DNA from: Mesorhabditis belari
Lineage: Eukaryota > Nematoda > Chromadorea > Rhabditida > Rhabditidae
Length of the DNA: 64,000 nt
Reading direction: 5' to 3'
NCBI GenBank assembly: GCA_958450365.1
Contig: CAUEEP010000934.1
Coordinates: forward strand, 50,001 to 114,000
In this document: positions 1 through 12,413 of the stretch, piece after piece
Position numbering within the stretch: the first letter of the stretch is position 1
Layout: the number at the start of each line of letters is the position of its first letter
Translations under genes and position numbers: made by a program
The notes under the pieces: generated by a model
The model's input: the letters and a program-made list of their open reading frames with translations, nothing else
What the model was told of the DNA's origin: nothing
The model's database searches: none

Positions 1-661
1 AACTGACAATTGCAATCCTGAACACTATTTGTTGAGGGGAAACTTCATAGTTTCGCTCATTTTCCAGAGAATCGTCGAAAATTTTAATGAGATTTTTCGT
101 TTTTTTTTATGCAAACCATTTCTTCGATGGTTTAATTGGGCCGCTTTTAGCACTCGGGCTGTGAGCACAGTAAAACAGCAAAAATTCGTATATCCATCAA
201 AACTTGTAAGTTCGAACTTATTCCTGTTTTCCTTCAATTCTCCAATATCGTTGTAAAAATTTATTCAGGAGATCCCTCCCATAATTGAAGAAATCTATTA
301 GAAAGTGAACATTAAACAAGACTTATCAAAAGCAAAGCGAGAACCAAACCAAAGTTACAAGAGAGAAGAAGAAAATTAAATGTTGTTGATGAGTGGATAA
401 AGATGGAAAGAAGAAAAGCAAATCAGGGGAAAAGAAAATGAAAATCGATTGGGGTGTTAATACTAAAAAGTGCACCTGGGAAATCAATAAATTGGGCATT
501 AATAGTATTACGGATAAAAATAAAAAGATAGTCAGGTTAAGATAAAATAAAAAATGAAAGCGGAATTTGGTGAAATATAGAGAAGCATCTGACAAAGTGA
601 AAGCGTGTGTAAGACGGAAAACTAGTATCGTAAAAGCTAGAACCTTCAGTTCTTCGACGAG
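1..661. other. No gene recognised (3' flank of F-box gene)
   Basis: AT-rich sequence downstream of the minus-strand F-box gene. Only short ORFs without recognisable domains occur, and I see no splice-linked coding exons. Confidence 0.5.
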
Positions 662-3600
662 TTAGAAGAACGACTTCATCAGACGAGCCACATCACCGGT
701 TGCAAGTAGATTTGTGAACGACTCCTTGCGGCTCACATTGCGACCACCTCGTTGACAGATTTCGAGAGTCTAAAATGAATTGAAATTGGTCAAAAAGTAT
801 TCTATCTGTGTTCATGAAACACGCCAGCCAACTGTGACTGCAGAATTTGACCAGAAGGCACGCTATCTAATACGACTTTCAGATAAAAACATACCCGATT
901 TCTTGAAACTGATTTCCGACTCGACTTTCGGGTTTCTGTTGTTTTCGTTGCCGGGACATCAATGCACTCAAGCGTAATCATTCTGGAATTTGCAAGATTA
1001 AAGTCCCCAATTTTAAAACTTACTTTCCATCAGTCGAAAAGCGTATTGCCGAGCCGCCTCTTTCGTGATGAAACAACACTTTGCGCTCTTTTAGTGAAGC
1101 TTTTTGGGTGAATTCTCGAAATAATTTAGCTGATAGACGCTCATTCGGCTGAAATAAAATCATCAAACTTGCAATAATTTTATAAAACCTTTGTATCCAT
1201 GAGTGCAAGAAATACAACTGGCTGAAGAGTTTCACAGTCAATCTTTATCCAGTTGAACTCACAAACAGCTGGAGCAAGTTGCCAGGCCTAAAGTGTTAAC
1301 TTGACAATTTTATGGCTCTTTAGAACAGACTTTGATAAACATGACCAATCCTTCGGCTTTCAATTCCTTACATCCATGTAGTTCGATCGAGATTCGAGCT
1401 CGCCGGTTTTCGGGAATACGTAGCCATTTGCAAAGCAGTTTCTCATCCACACGTAGTGCGGCATGCTCACTCTGAAGAAAAAAATAATGGCTGAGTATTT
1501 GCCACCCATAAAACATGGTACTCACCGGTTGTTTGATGATCAATCTTTCCAGATCATTTAAGCTCAGCCATTGCCCCAGTTCCACTGTTTCACTTCCAGT
1601 CAAATTTTCCAGCGTTAATTCGCGTAAATTTTTTCGTAACCTAAACTAACAAAATAAACTAAAAGACAGCAAAACCTTACAATTTAATAGCAAAGAAGAC
1701 CATTCGAAGCGGGCGACGTTTGCGACGTGTAGTGTCCTGCCAAAAAAATTGTCAAGTTTTAACTCTTTCTTACTTTGATGACAAGATGTAATGGATTTAT
1801 CTCCGAGAGCACTCGTGCGAGACGCTCAATCCTGCCCGAGGAAAGAGCCGACACTTCCTGAAATTGAAAAGTTTGACCTAGCCTTTTAAACAATTTCAAT
1901 GATAGTTGCAATATAATTTACCTCCATCGTTTCGCCACTCCAAATTTGTAGATCATGCCGAGCCCATGTCGTGCTTATATCGCGTAAGTACTGTGTTCCA
2001 TTTGTGGTCGTCGCAATCTGGCCTCCGCTCATCCCACTCGTTTGAAAAGGCGAATTCGCTGGTGACCACGGCGGTGTGTTCTGAAAGCTTCAAATACTTA
2101 AAGCATTTGGCAAGAAATATACCTAACTTTAAATAATTTTATTCAGTTTAAATTTTTCCCTGCCTTTAACGGCATAAAAACTGACCAAGCCAGCTATAGA
2201 TTGTGCGTGTGGAATGGTCCCCTGCCGATTTGTGCCAGCAACATATGGTGTCGGCTCGGCCATCTCTGTTACCTCGCGTTCAAGAAAAGCGCAGAAATTG
2301 TGGCAAACAACCTAAAGATCAATTTTTAAAAAGACAAAACATTGAGTAATACCTCTTTAATCTCATAATCTTTAAGCCATTGATTGACGTTCCACGAAAA
2401 TGCCCAACTCGTGCCATCTTCGGCAGCTACTTGTTGATCAGCATACACCTAAAAATTTAATAAAAAAAGTTCGTTTACAACGATTAATGATTAATGATTA
2501 GTATAACCAATAGAATCACTTACGGAATCATTAAGTTTTGTAGGTGTTATTGTCAAATTTCTTAATGAATCTCTAGCGGTCGTCTTGCTCTCTCGAACCT
2601 TAATAAGAAAATAGACTTTGATTCACACGCCAAGTGATAAATGACCACTCGATCCTTGCCGAACTTTTTCATCTAATAGATCAAAATTTTATAGGTACTC
2701 TGAAAGATTCAAAAAATGGCAATTTGGGGAAATAAAGATTCTCATTTCCCGATCATTGATGCTCATTGAAAAAAAATGGACCAGATTTCTTCAAAAAACG
2801 CTTAACGATCTCGTCAATTTTCCTCTTTTTTGTATATCTAAGCAAAATTTGGTGACATGATCGATCTTCCGGGATTCCTTGCTCGAGTAAATGATCTGCA
2901 TACTAAGAGAATTGAGCTACCGTCTCAATTGAGTTGTAATGGGTGCTCAAGGCGGTGATGAGTTGGAACGAGTCTGCTGGCAATGATGAAGATTGATTAA
3001 GCCAAACATTGCGGTGAAGGAACAGCACATATTGGGTTGGGGAGTATGAAATGGCGTTGACTTTCAAAGAAACTTCTATAAAATCGAGTGGTCTTTATCA
3101 AATGACACTCGGTTAGTATCATTAGAAAGATCACTTATTTCTCTACAAAATCTTATTTAAAATAGAACTCAATAAGCGCCCCAATTCCATAAAAGATAAT
3201 TTTTTCAGAAATCTATAAATCGTCATTTAGAGAAAATGCCTGACGAGATCACTACAAAAAATTGGCTACTTATGTAATTAAATGTGCTCTAACTTTTGTT
3301 TTGACAAAATTAAGTTCAAAACAATGTGTAAGGAATGAGTCAAACAACGAATCGGACTTCTTGTCATTTTGACTGGTTGCGTTTAGAAGACTCAAAAGCC
3401 ATTTTGTAGCGCAATGACAGACCTTTTTGATTATACAAACAATGAATTATATGCAGCTTTTATGTGTTCCAGAAAAATTTTTGAAAGTCAATTCCATACT
3501 CGCCAACCCAATACAATAAGTAGAACTAGCAAAAAAGACAAACTTTTATAGGTGGAGTGATGGCTGAATGCTTTTCGTCCATTAATAAATCATTTTCTTG

Positions 3601-4148
3601 TTGCAATAACTCATCCTTTGTTAACAATCTCTCGAGAATGATTCTAAAATAAACTGATTAATAATTCAACAATAAAAAAACCTTTTACGATCAGCAACGT
3701 ATAACCGGCCAAAGCTTGCAATTCGTAGAGCCGGCTCCTCTTCTTCATCAATCTCAAAAATTTATACAATTGATTTTGTAAATAAACAAACTTTTTGAAT
3801 TATATTTTGGTCTTCTTGTTGAGCGGCCCTTGTCAGAATGATGTGTCTCCAGTTTCGACAGACTTGTGAGCATTTGCGTAATGTTACCGGATCACATCTA
3901 AAATAGATCGTTAAAAAAGTTGTTAGTGGATTCAAAGCATCCCAATGTTTTTAAAACTTCAGCCCAACAACATCAGCTTGCACAACCCGAACACCAAATT
4001 TTCCCAGAAAACATTCAGAAGAAACAAACCTTTTAAAAACTTCCAGTATTCCGCGATCCTGATCAACCATTTCCGTTCTGTTCGATGATTCGGGAGACTT
4101 GTCTTGTTGAAACGTGATTTTTCTCGACAGTGACCTTTTTTCTTTCAT
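662..4148 (-). CDS. F-box protein, multi-exon
   Basis: The start ATG is at 4148. The N-terminus runs into RCDPVTLRKCSQVCRNWRHI (exon near 3789-3898), which fits the second half of an F-box, the SKP1-binding motif of SCF ubiquitin ligase subunits. About ten further exons can be joined in frame with GT/AG sites. They include a block near 2520-2600, one with QWLKDYEIKE near 2355-2450, one near 1920-2090, one with SALSSGRIERLARVLSEI near 1780-1860, leucine-rich pieces near 1310-1640, and last exons near 1024-1149, 890-985 and 662-769 ending in ARLMKSFF and a stop. The central part may be a divergent leucine-rich or F-box-associated substrate domain; I do not recognise its subfamily. The ~0.9 kb intron (about 2620-3540) contains a mariner-type inverted-repeat element. 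The gene structure is well supported. The F-box call rests on the N-terminal motif. Confidence 0.7.
3032..3522. mobile_element. Mariner-like MITE in F-box gene intron
   Basis: The ends TTGGGTTGGGGAGTATG (left) and, on the other strand, TTGGGTTGGCGAGTATGG (right) form terminal inverted repeats flanked by TA. GACTTTCAA follows in both arms. No transposase reading frame is seen between them. The ends resemble the mariner at 56101-56992, which starts TTGGGTTGG. Confidence 0.55.
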
Positions 4149-4660
4149 TCTATCAGACCATCCGTTTTCTAAAATGATAAGTAAAGATTTTAAACAAGAA
4201 CTACCATATCAGAAAAAATAAAATCTCTGCCAAATTTCAAAAATAAACAAAACCTTTAAGGAAACCTTTTGCCTAATTTGTTTTGTTTGCCGCTTAAAAG
4301 TTGGTTTAAAAGCTCAAAACAAAAGTCAAAACAAAAGACTAATTGGCTCACGGTCCAGTTTACTCTTCTCCAAAGTTACACTTTGGTGCAAAAGTCTTGA
4401 TCGGTCGCACTGTCCTATCGAGTCTGAGCAATTTAGCCAGGAAAAGAACGTTAAATTTTTATGACAAAAAGGTTTTTGGATAGCTTAAACCTTCTACTTT
4501 CTACTACTCCAAAGGGCCAAAACAATAACATTCTATTTAACAAAAATTTTTAACAGCATTCCTTTGACTATTCGTAACTTTTTCGAGGGGGGGCTTCAAT
4601 GATGATGCTAGTTTGGTCCCAAACTGTTCGTAACTATTTTCGTTCTATTTTTGCGTAGTA
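4149..4660. other. Intergenic, nothing recognised
   Basis: Upstream of the F-box gene start. AT-rich, with no coding exons, RNA genes or clear repeats seen. Confidence 0.4.
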
Positions 4661-4668
4661 TCAGCGTG

Positions 4669-4848
4669 CCATAATATAATAGCACATGACAGGCGAGGGT
4701 GCACTTAAGCAAGCCCGAGTTGGGGTAACTGCTGCAAGCTCTTCGGGCAGTAGTTGGGCTGAACCAGAACTATCTCTAGAGACCTTGCAGCATTTACCCC
4801 TTCCGAACCTGCCTAAATGCATCCCGATATGCGCTATTATATTATGGT
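4669..4848. repeat. Short inverted-repeat element (~180 bp)
   Basis: A 17-bp motif, CCATAATATAATAGC, at 4669 recurs inverted at about 4832-4847. The interior is more GC-rich than its surroundings. Two overlapping short ORFs here are on opposite strands and look non-coding. Possibly a MITE. Confidence 0.4.
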
Positions 4849-4884
4849 ATAATACACATATGCACATTAATAATAATACACAAA

Positions 4885-5262
4885 CCTATCGAAATTTAAA
4901 ATCTGACAAAACGGGGAGCCGGTCAAAACAGCGCCACGGTAAAAATAGCTCCTCCGCGGTTCATTTTCTGTGTTTCTTATTCTTATTGGATGCAGAATAA
5001 AATTATCTACATTTTACACACTTTGGGATCACCTAAAAAAGAATTGGTGCCGATAAAAGCTCAGTTAACCTCTTTTTGAGCCCTTTTTCGTTTTTTGGCA
5101 TTTTCTCATCCCAGATTTGTTCTAAGCGGCTCCAAAAAATTCAGGAAATAGCTATTTTTTTCTACATCCAATGAAAATAAGAAATACAAATAAAGTTAAC
5201 CGCAAGCGCATTATTTTGACCAGCGCTGTTTTGACTAGCTCCCACAAAACGAAACCTATCAA
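4885..5262. repeat. Imperfect foldback repeat, ~115 bp arms
   Basis: The segment 4910-5000 (containing TCAAAACAGCGCC and CTTATTCTTATTGGATG) is repeated inverted at 5150-5250 with roughly 70% identity by eye. No coding sequence. Likely a decayed non-autonomous foldback element. Confidence 0.55.
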
Positions 5263-5278
5263 AAAACTGACGAATTCG

Positions 5279-5653
5279 GGGAATGGAACAAATGCAACCT
5301 TTTTTGTGCACCCGGCCCATTAGCGTACCTTTTTTCGCGTTTTAAAAAAGCTAGTATTAACCAATTTCTATTCAAAAAGTTGTTTTTCTGGGTAATTTTA
5401 GGGCGTAGAATCCAAATTTTGACATATCAGAGCTTGTAAAAGCGATTTGAAAGATAAAACGGGTGGAGCAAATTACAGAAAATTGCCGATTTTTCCCGAT
5501 GTATCACTCCGTCCGTTTGCTTCCACAAGCTCTGATATGTCAAAATTTGGATTCTACGCCCTAAAATTACCCAGAAAAACAACTTTTTGAATAGAAATTG
5601 GTTAATATTAGCTTGTTTAAAACGCGAAAAAAGGTCGCATTTGTCCCAGTCCT
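5279..5653. mobile_element. Foldback MITE, family A copy 1
   Basis: Almost the whole element is one palindrome. The left end reads GGGAATGGAACAAATGCAAC, the right end (other strand) AGGACTGGGACAAATGCGAC. The inner arms share TTCTACGCCCTAAAATTACC and TTTTGACATATCAGAGCTTG. It is flanked on both sides by CGAATTCG, a candidate 8-bp target-site duplication. The same family recurs at 18469 and 36395. Confidence 0.75.
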
Positions 5654-5685
5654 CGAATTCGAACTTCTGCTCAAAAATTTGACAC

Positions 5686-8586
5686 GATGCACATCCGCGC
5701 GAAAATGCGATCGCCGTTAAACTTGCTCACGGTAAGTGCTATTCGATGCGAAAAAATGTCCTGAATTCAAATTTGGAAGAATTTTTCGAATCCGTCTGAC
5801 AGATTTTTTTAAATCGAAAAAAATCGAAAAAATCGCTATTTTTCCATATAAACGCCAAAATGGCCTCTCTTTTACAGGCTGGTTCTCGGCGAAAAGGAAA
5901 TTTTGGTGAGCGTCATATACCAAACTTTATGCTCAAGGGTCTTGTGCACATTTTGACACCAAAACGAGATCAATTGGGTGAATTTGTGAAAAGTTGATGC
6001 CTTTTGAACGCAAAAGTAGCGTTTTTCAACTTTCTGCGCGCTAAAGCGTGGGTAAACTACCGTAACCATTACAAAAAAAACAAAATTATAAAACAAACAA
6101 ATGTGTTTTCAATTTCTTCAATTCTTTTTGTTTTTCTTTCAATTCAATTCAATCCTTCAATCAAAATTTTGGCTCCTTTTTTATCGTTTACATAATTTTG
6201 ATTTCAACGAATGATTTGTGTTTTACAGGTAGAAGGCGTCAGTCGATAACAGGCACGTCAAAAAACAGCTCTGCTCAAATTCACAATGAGGATTTTATTA
6301 GGTTATGTTTTTACAGTATTTATAGTTTAAGTGTGCAAATTTAGATATGTTTGGTCAAATGTTTAAATATGTCTTCGAAAAAGATGTTAGCTATTGCAGG
6401 TTGGTTGGCTTTTTTGTATTTTGCTGATATTTACGTCTAACTCTTTATTTTAAATTTAACAGTAATCTATGATCTTATAAGCACTAATAAAAACAAGGCA
6501 ATAACCATAAAATTTTAACAACATTTAAGACAGAAAACCCGCATCGAATAGCAGAACATTGATGGAATGTGTTTGTGCAGCATGACGTAAAATGTCTGTT
6601 TTATTTCCTCGCTTGATTCTTTTACATAATTGCCAAAAAATTGAATGTAGCGATTCTAGGCCCTCTTCTGCCATGTTTCCCCAACATTCATTGTCTTCCA
6701 GAAACTCTTTCAGGTGATTTATGACTACATGGGATTTGACTGAACGCGTTCCAATTTCTAGGGCTTCCATGGAAGTTAGCAAATCTCCGCTTTCTTCGAT
6801 AATATTTTTGCGCTCATCGGGCAGCAATTTTGGCTTGGTTGTAGTGGAAACCTCGCAAAATTTGTTGAATTGATCCAAACAACTACATAGAAATCTGTAT
6901 CTACGTGACGTGTACAACTTTCGATATTCGGCGCGATGTAGACAAAGCTTTTTCAGCTTAGGACCATTCAAGTCATCGGATTTGAAGGACTTTTCGAAAC
7001 CAAGTCGAGTTGACAGATCTTCAAAATTTTTCTTAGCTGTCGCATTGTTATCCATCTCGTCTTTCATAGCTTTAAAAATCAAGTTCCCAAAACCAAGTTT
7101 CAGATGCAGAATCGGTGGCACACATTGTCTAGGCTCAATTTTCCAAACGTACGAGCGAAGCACTCCTTTTCGACTGTCAGAATCGGGAGCAACAAGACAG
7201 GCATCCAATGACTTCAAGGTTCTTTTGGAATAGGTATTTCCATCGAGAGGATACTTCTGTCCAGGTACTTTTCTCTTCTTATCTGCTCGAAATTCGCACC
7301 AAACACATGGGAATGATGAAGCGTTTGAAAGGCCATATGCTGATGCCAAAAAATTTAAATCTCCACCCAAAAAAATCTGCAAACCTAGTGGCAATAATTC
7401 GTCATAAATTGTATTAAGTTTTTGCAAGTTTTGGTTGTTGTCATATCCGAACCAAACAGCTATAATAAACTGATTGTAGCAGGATTGTGGTTTTTCAGCT
7501 TTGTCCGGGAGCATCAAAGTCAACTTTGTTGTATCAGCTCCTTTGTCACACATTAGCACTATCCTTTTCTTTTCACTGTCTTCTACGCGAGAAAGTCTGA
7601 ATTGAACAGCTTGAAGCACATTCTTTAATTTGATAATCCCTCCAGTGAACACATATTCAACGTTAGACCGAAAGCTCTTCTTTAACTCTTGCAGACGATA
7701 CTCACTTGGAAAAATTCCTGTGGCCTTTCCATATGCTCTGTGTGCATCTCTCGTCACTTTAGATTTAGCAAAAAGTGCCAATGTTTGAATTGGAGAAATA
7801 GGCGATATGATTGCCAAACCATGCTGCGAAGACAGATTTCTTTGGAAATATCGTTTACGAATGTTGTTGGCGATATGAAGAGGTAAAGCTTGTCGAGCAT
7901 GAGCTGATCGCTTCATTTGTTGCTTGAGAGTCTTGACCAATCTCACTTTTCGCATTTTTTCCTTGTTGAACTTTCGATTGCTTTCTGCTGATATCCTGAT
8001 TCGATAGGCTTCTTTCCCCATTTTACGTTTCTTGTTGATTTGAGGCATTTCTCTACCTGTAAAATACAAATCATTAGTTGGAAACAAAATTATGTAAACA
8101 ATAAAAAAAGAGCAAAAGTTTTGATCAGAAGTGAAGAAATTGAAAACACATTTGTTTGTTTTATAATTTTGTTTTTTTTTTGTAATGGTTACGGTAGTTT
8201 ACCCACGCTTTAGCGCGCAGAAAGTTGAAAAACGCTACTTTTGGGTTCAAAAGGCATCAACTTTTCACAAATTCACCCAATTGATCTCGTTTTGGTGTCA
8301 AAATGTGCACAAGACCCTTGAGCATAAAGTTTGGTATATGACGCTCACCAAAATTTCCTTTTCGCCGAGAACCAGCCTGTAAAAGAGAGGCCATTTTGGC
8401 GTTTATATGGAAAAATAGCGATTTTTTCGATTTTTTTCGATTTAAAAAAAATCTGTCAGACGGATTCGAAAAATTCTTCCAAATTTGAATTCAGGACATT
8501 TTTTCGCATCGAATAGCACTTACCGTGAGCAAGTTTAACGGCGATCGCATTTTTCGCCTTATTTCGCGCGGACGTGCGATGCTCAA
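5686..8586. mobile_element. DNA transposon with ~540-bp terminal inverted repeats
   Basis: The left arm (about 5690-6235) is repeated inverted at about 8035-8580, with the outer ~420 bp nearly identical and the inner part more diverged. Both arms share AAATGCGATCGCCGTTAAAC near the outer end and TTTTACAGGTAGA near the inner end, the latter resembling a splice acceptor. One long minus-strand ORF fills the centre. The repeat-ORF-repeat layout is that of an autonomous cut-and-paste DNA transposon. I could not assign it to a superfamily and no target duplication is certain (GCTCAAAA occurs near both ends). Confidence 0.75.
6525..8048 (-). CDS. Putative transposase of the long-TIR transposon
   Basis: Single uninterrupted ORF of about 508 aa from ATG at 8048 (an upstream in-frame ATG would add 12 aa lying in the repeat arm). 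The first ~70 residues are strongly basic. Then come MCDKGADTTKLTLML (near 180), GGDLNFLASAYGL followed by CVWCEF (near 255-275), PPILHLKLGFGN (near 335) and EEGLESLHSIFWQLCKR near the C-terminus. The spaced Asp (CDKGAD, GGD), Cys pair and LHLKLG layout resembles uncharacterised transposon-derived proteins that are frequent in animal genomes, but no superfamily name is certain. The frame is intact, so the copy may be recent or active. The pair of splice-like TTTTACAG sites in the arms suggests that 5' untranslated exons lie in the repeat. Confidence 0.65.
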   Translation of the reverse strand: MPQINKKRKMGKEAYRIRISAESNRKFNKEKMRKVRLVKTLKQQMKRSAHARQALPLHIANNIRKRYFQRNLSSQHGLAIISPISPIQTLALFAKSKVTRDAHRAYGKATGIFPSEYRLQELKKSFRSNVEYVFTGGIIKLKNVLQAVQFRLSRVEDSEKKRIVLMCDKGADTTKLTLMLPDKAEKPQSCYNQFIIAVWFGYDNNQNLQKLNTIYDELLPLGLQIFLGGDLNFLASAYGLSNASSFPCVWCEFRADKKRKVPGQKYPLDGNTYSKRTLKSLDACLVAPDSDSRKGVLRSYVWKIEPRQCVPPILHLKLGFGNLIFKAMKDEMDNNATAKKNFEDLSTRLGFEKSFKSDDLNGPKLKKLCLHRAEYRKLYTSRRYRFLCSCLDQFNKFCEVSTTTKPKLLPDERKNIIEESGDLLTSMEALEIGTRSVKSHVVINHLKEFLEDNECWGNMAEEGLESLHSIFWQLCKRIKRGNKTDILRHAAQTHSINVLLFDAGFLS

Positions 8587-8992
8587 AAGAAAATGGATGA
8601 ATGAATCCTGTGAAGTTTTCCAAAAATCAAATGTACTGAGGCTACGGTGAGACAGACTATCGTCACTAAGGTGCTATTTAGAATTCACAAATTGCAAATA
8701 ACATTTTTTGCCATTCTGTATTTGTTTTTTATCGCTTGATATTCGGTAAGGCCTTGTAACTGATCTAAAATAAAACCCCAGAAACAATTTATCTGCAATC
8801 TGCAATCACACAACCTTTAAGCGAATGATCAAAATTCTTCCTATAAGAGTCCTTTATTTTTTTTTCTCGTGGAGTGGAGAGAAGGATGCTACTTGCAAGG
8901 AAAGATGTCGATGAAGTTCGTGCCGGCGAATTGACGTTCCTTTTCAGGCCAATATCTGTAAAAGACTTTTTAACGAGATACGTTCCAAATAT
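8587..8992. other. 3' flank / 3' UTR of oxysterol-binding gene
   Basis: Lies between the transposon end and the stop codon of the minus-strand gene. On the minus strand an AATAAA poly(A) signal occurs near 8853, about 140 nt after the stop. No other feature seen. Confidence 0.5.
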
Positions 8993-11900
8993 TTACTTCA
9001 TGTTTGGAGAATAGAGTTGTTTCTGTGTCATCGCATCGTATCTTTTCTCGAACCAGAATGGCGTGTAGGTAGTCTTGCTACGGGCGCGTTGAGCCTAAAA
9101 ACATGTACCATATAGCCAATTATGAAAAATCTACCTCTTCGAGTTGTTTCTTGAGTTGGCTGGCTTGCTGTGCTTGTCCATCCTCGAGGGCTCTCTGATC
9201 GGGACGATAGCGTGAATCCGTCGATGGAACATTATCACTTGATGTTGCCGGCTCGTTGAGTGTTACCGTGAATGGGCTAAAACAACAATTAGGCTGATCA
9301 GGAACAAGTGAAGACTAACTTGAAGCCGTAGTATGGGATGAGCTCGTCAGACTGTTGTGGGACCTGGAAGAGTTGTGTTTGTTGTCCGGTGGTTTCGATT
9401 CTAAAAAGAGCACAGTTAAGAACCTGCAAAGTTACTCACTTTGTCAATCCTTGATCCCAATGGCCAGACAGCTGACAACAGACCACATTTCCTCTGAAAA
9501 TGTCACCTCGAAGCTGAAATTAAAATAAAATTTCCAAACAAAACACAAAGCACTTACTTCTCGACCCTTAAGGAAATGCAATTCACATGTCAAGCCATTT
9601 GTCGACGTAATCCGAAGCTTTCCCAGATAGCTAACCTAAACACAGATTTATTCCCAATAATACTTTTACCCAAAACTCACTTGTCTTTTATCGGGATTTG
9701 TGGCATTCTCAATGATCGTCTTCACTTTCACCGCCGAATAGTTCTCCTCACCCTCATTGGTGGCCAACTTGACACGCACGGGAGAAGGCTGATTTACCTA
9801 TTACAAAACAATATACACATTGTTCAAATACAACTTGCCTCAATGACTGCCGTAATTTTCGCCGGTGCATTCGCGTCCATCGTTTGCCACCAAACCCATC
9901 CATTGCCCTCAGCAAAGCCGGCAGTGATTGGTGGGTGATGAGAGACCTGGTTAAAGAATATTTTACATTACAACACGTATAAAATTCACTTGTTCTCCAT
10001 GGAATCGCCACTCAGGCTCAGTGTAGTCAAAAGTTTCGCCAAGGATCGGGTTGAACGGCTTCCGTGAGCGACCGAGTGTATTCGAGTACCCAGAAACAGT
10101 AAATGCAGCTATCATTGCCTAAAATAAAGAATAACATATGCATAAAATCAAACACAAACCATTCGATCGACTGGATCGGACATCTGTGCAGCACGCGACA
10201 AAAGCGAGGCAAAACGGAGCTCCTCACAAACGACTTGAATCATCGACAATGGCTCAAAGTGAGAGATGGGAAGTCCCGCTCGACCGAATGCCATTTTTGC
10301 GATTGCTCCCATTCCAAGATTTTCCGCTGGCATCATCTTTGCTGGAAGATATGAGCGACGTTGACGAGCCACGCCGAATATTGGGACCTAGGAAATTGAA
10401 ACCTTCAACAACAGCAAACACAACAAAGTTAAAACAAAAAAAACGCCTACCTTTTTTTGTAGTGGTGGCGATTCAATCAATTGATCCTTGGCCGGTAGTT
10501 GTGGTTGAACTGGTGATGGCTCCGCCTGAACAAAGCCAGATTATTAATTAAAGCTTGGGATTTACCTCACGAATAACCTCATCAATGAGTCGAATCCTTT
10601 CCATGATTTGTTCCCTAAAAATTCGTTGATTTTGTTCTCCTCAATAAATACTTTTCTGTGCCAGCCGTGGGTGGTGTCTGGAGGGAGGCAACTGCAACCT
10701 GACTTCGTCCATCTCGCGCATCTTCAAAAGCATCATCATCCTCAGGGCTTTCTAAAAATAAATTAAGTACAGAAAAAAATGGGATGCTTACTCAAACGAG
10801 CCGTCCTCAACATCCCAGGGGGCACCTCGTTCCCGTCGGAAGGCGGCTGCTAAAGAGCAATCAGCAAAGCTAAAAAGCAACCCATTAAAGTTATACCTTT
10901 CCTTTAATTGTCGGTTTGAATTGTGAAATGGTGAGTCGAAGTTCTTGCACGGTTTGCTGCAAAAATCATAAAAGTTTATCTAAATTTCTCCAAAACCTTC
11001 ATTTCTTTTTGCACGCTGGTCAATTTTTCCGCGGTTCGCACTAAAGTCGAGGCCACCTAAAGAACAATATCATTTTAATATCAAGAATATCAAGCTGCAT
11101 TTACATCAAGCGACATGGTGAACATCTCTTTTGCCTCATCCATCACTCGAGCAGTCGCCTCCAATCCCTCGTGGATCTTTTGATTGCCACTAAAAGAAAA
11201 CTTTTGATTGCCACTGTCACTTGATTTATGCTTAAATTTGATCATTTAAGCATAAATCATTAAGATTATTACCTAATCGGCGAAGAGCCGGCTTCTTTAT
11301 CACGACTAAAACAAAGAACTTATTATGTTAAAAAGAAAATGGCCAAACTTTTCCTTGTCCGTCTCATCAGGTACATCGGAAAGTCCACCAGAAGATGCTT
11401 CTTGTTGTGGCGGGGAAACGGAACCACTAAAAACAAACAAAAAAAATCAATAAAAATCAAAAGCTTGTATCGAGCTTAACTTAGAAATAAAGGTTTGACA
11501 AGGGCACTCACCCATCTTTTCGTCCTTCTTGTCGATAAAGGCGATGATTCTTGATGCCATCACGCCAAACGGTAAATGTCGAGCCGTCCAAGGGAGTAAG
11601 TATCTAAAAAAGATCGTAAACCTTTAAAAAACTACAAAGAGACCTGGGTAACATTTGAGAATTGGAGGTGAAATCGATGATAGCTCGCTTCGGGCACAAC
11701 CACCACCGATCCAATGTCGATTTTCGTACTCCAAATACTGTTCGCTCCGGCGTCTTTTTCCTTTTTTTGCTTCTTGTTTTTCCAAGCCTTCAGGTAGCCT
11801 CTAAACATAATTGTAGTAATAAAATAGAGTTAAATATTAAATCTCTAGCTCTTTACAACGTAAATTTCAACCTAACGTATAAAGCAATCGTTAAAGCACT

Positions 11901-12384
11901 CTGCTAAATTCTAACTGAATAATTATAAGCAAAAAACCCATAAAACAAAAACCTCCCTCCTTGCTCAACTCATTTGTTCAAAAAAATGAGAAGCTTTGAC
12001 GAACAACATGTCTCCAAAGAAAATGATGAGCTTTACAACTATGTACTATGTACAACCATGACTTACAGTATCATTTAAAGCTTATGTTTACTTCTTAAAG
12101 ATTAACACAAATCTCCAAACCTGTTCAACTCGGCATAGAAACGTCTCGATCGTTTCCACCGTTTATTCCTCTCCTTTAGCAAAATCATCCCAGTGACGGG
12201 TGGCGGTATTCCTTCGGGACATCGTTCAGCCGGGTAATCGGGCAATGGCGGCTCGCGAGATAATCGGGGCATCGCTTTTCTCTCCTAAACAATGAGAAAG
12301 TTGAGTTGAATACACAAAAACATTGCTTTAACCTTGGCATTACGTTTAATAGCCGTGGCCGTGACCGTATAAAATGGCCGTGGA
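8993..12384 (-). CDS. Oxysterol-binding protein (ORP), PH domain plus sterol-transfer domain
   Basis: About fourteen exons join into a typical ORP. The PH domain is at 11500-12290 (GMILLKERNKRWKRSRRFYA, then GIKNHRLYRQ). It is followed by an acidic/coiled linker and the lipid-transfer domain at 8993-10520. The family signature EQVSHHPPI is encoded at the exon join near 9940-9990, preceded by RKPFNPILGETFDYTEPEW. The C-terminal STDSRYRPDQRALEDG is also diagnostic. Such proteins move sterols and phosphoinositides at membrane contact sites, with the PH domain binding membranes. LPISHFEPLSMIQ with the PH layout is most like the ORP3/6/7 group. The stop is at 8993-8995. The 5' end is unsure: the frame is open through the exon ending near 12384, an internal ATG at 12272 is the first sure Met, and a possible first exon at 12813-12881 does not join in frame by my reading. 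Confidence 0.9.
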
Positions 12385-12413
12385 ACTTAAGAAAATAAGC
12401 AATAAGAAACGTT

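Noticed and set aside
4661..5000. ORFs of 68 and 104 codons
   Set aside because: They lie within inverted-repeat sequence and overlap antisense, so chance frames are likelier.
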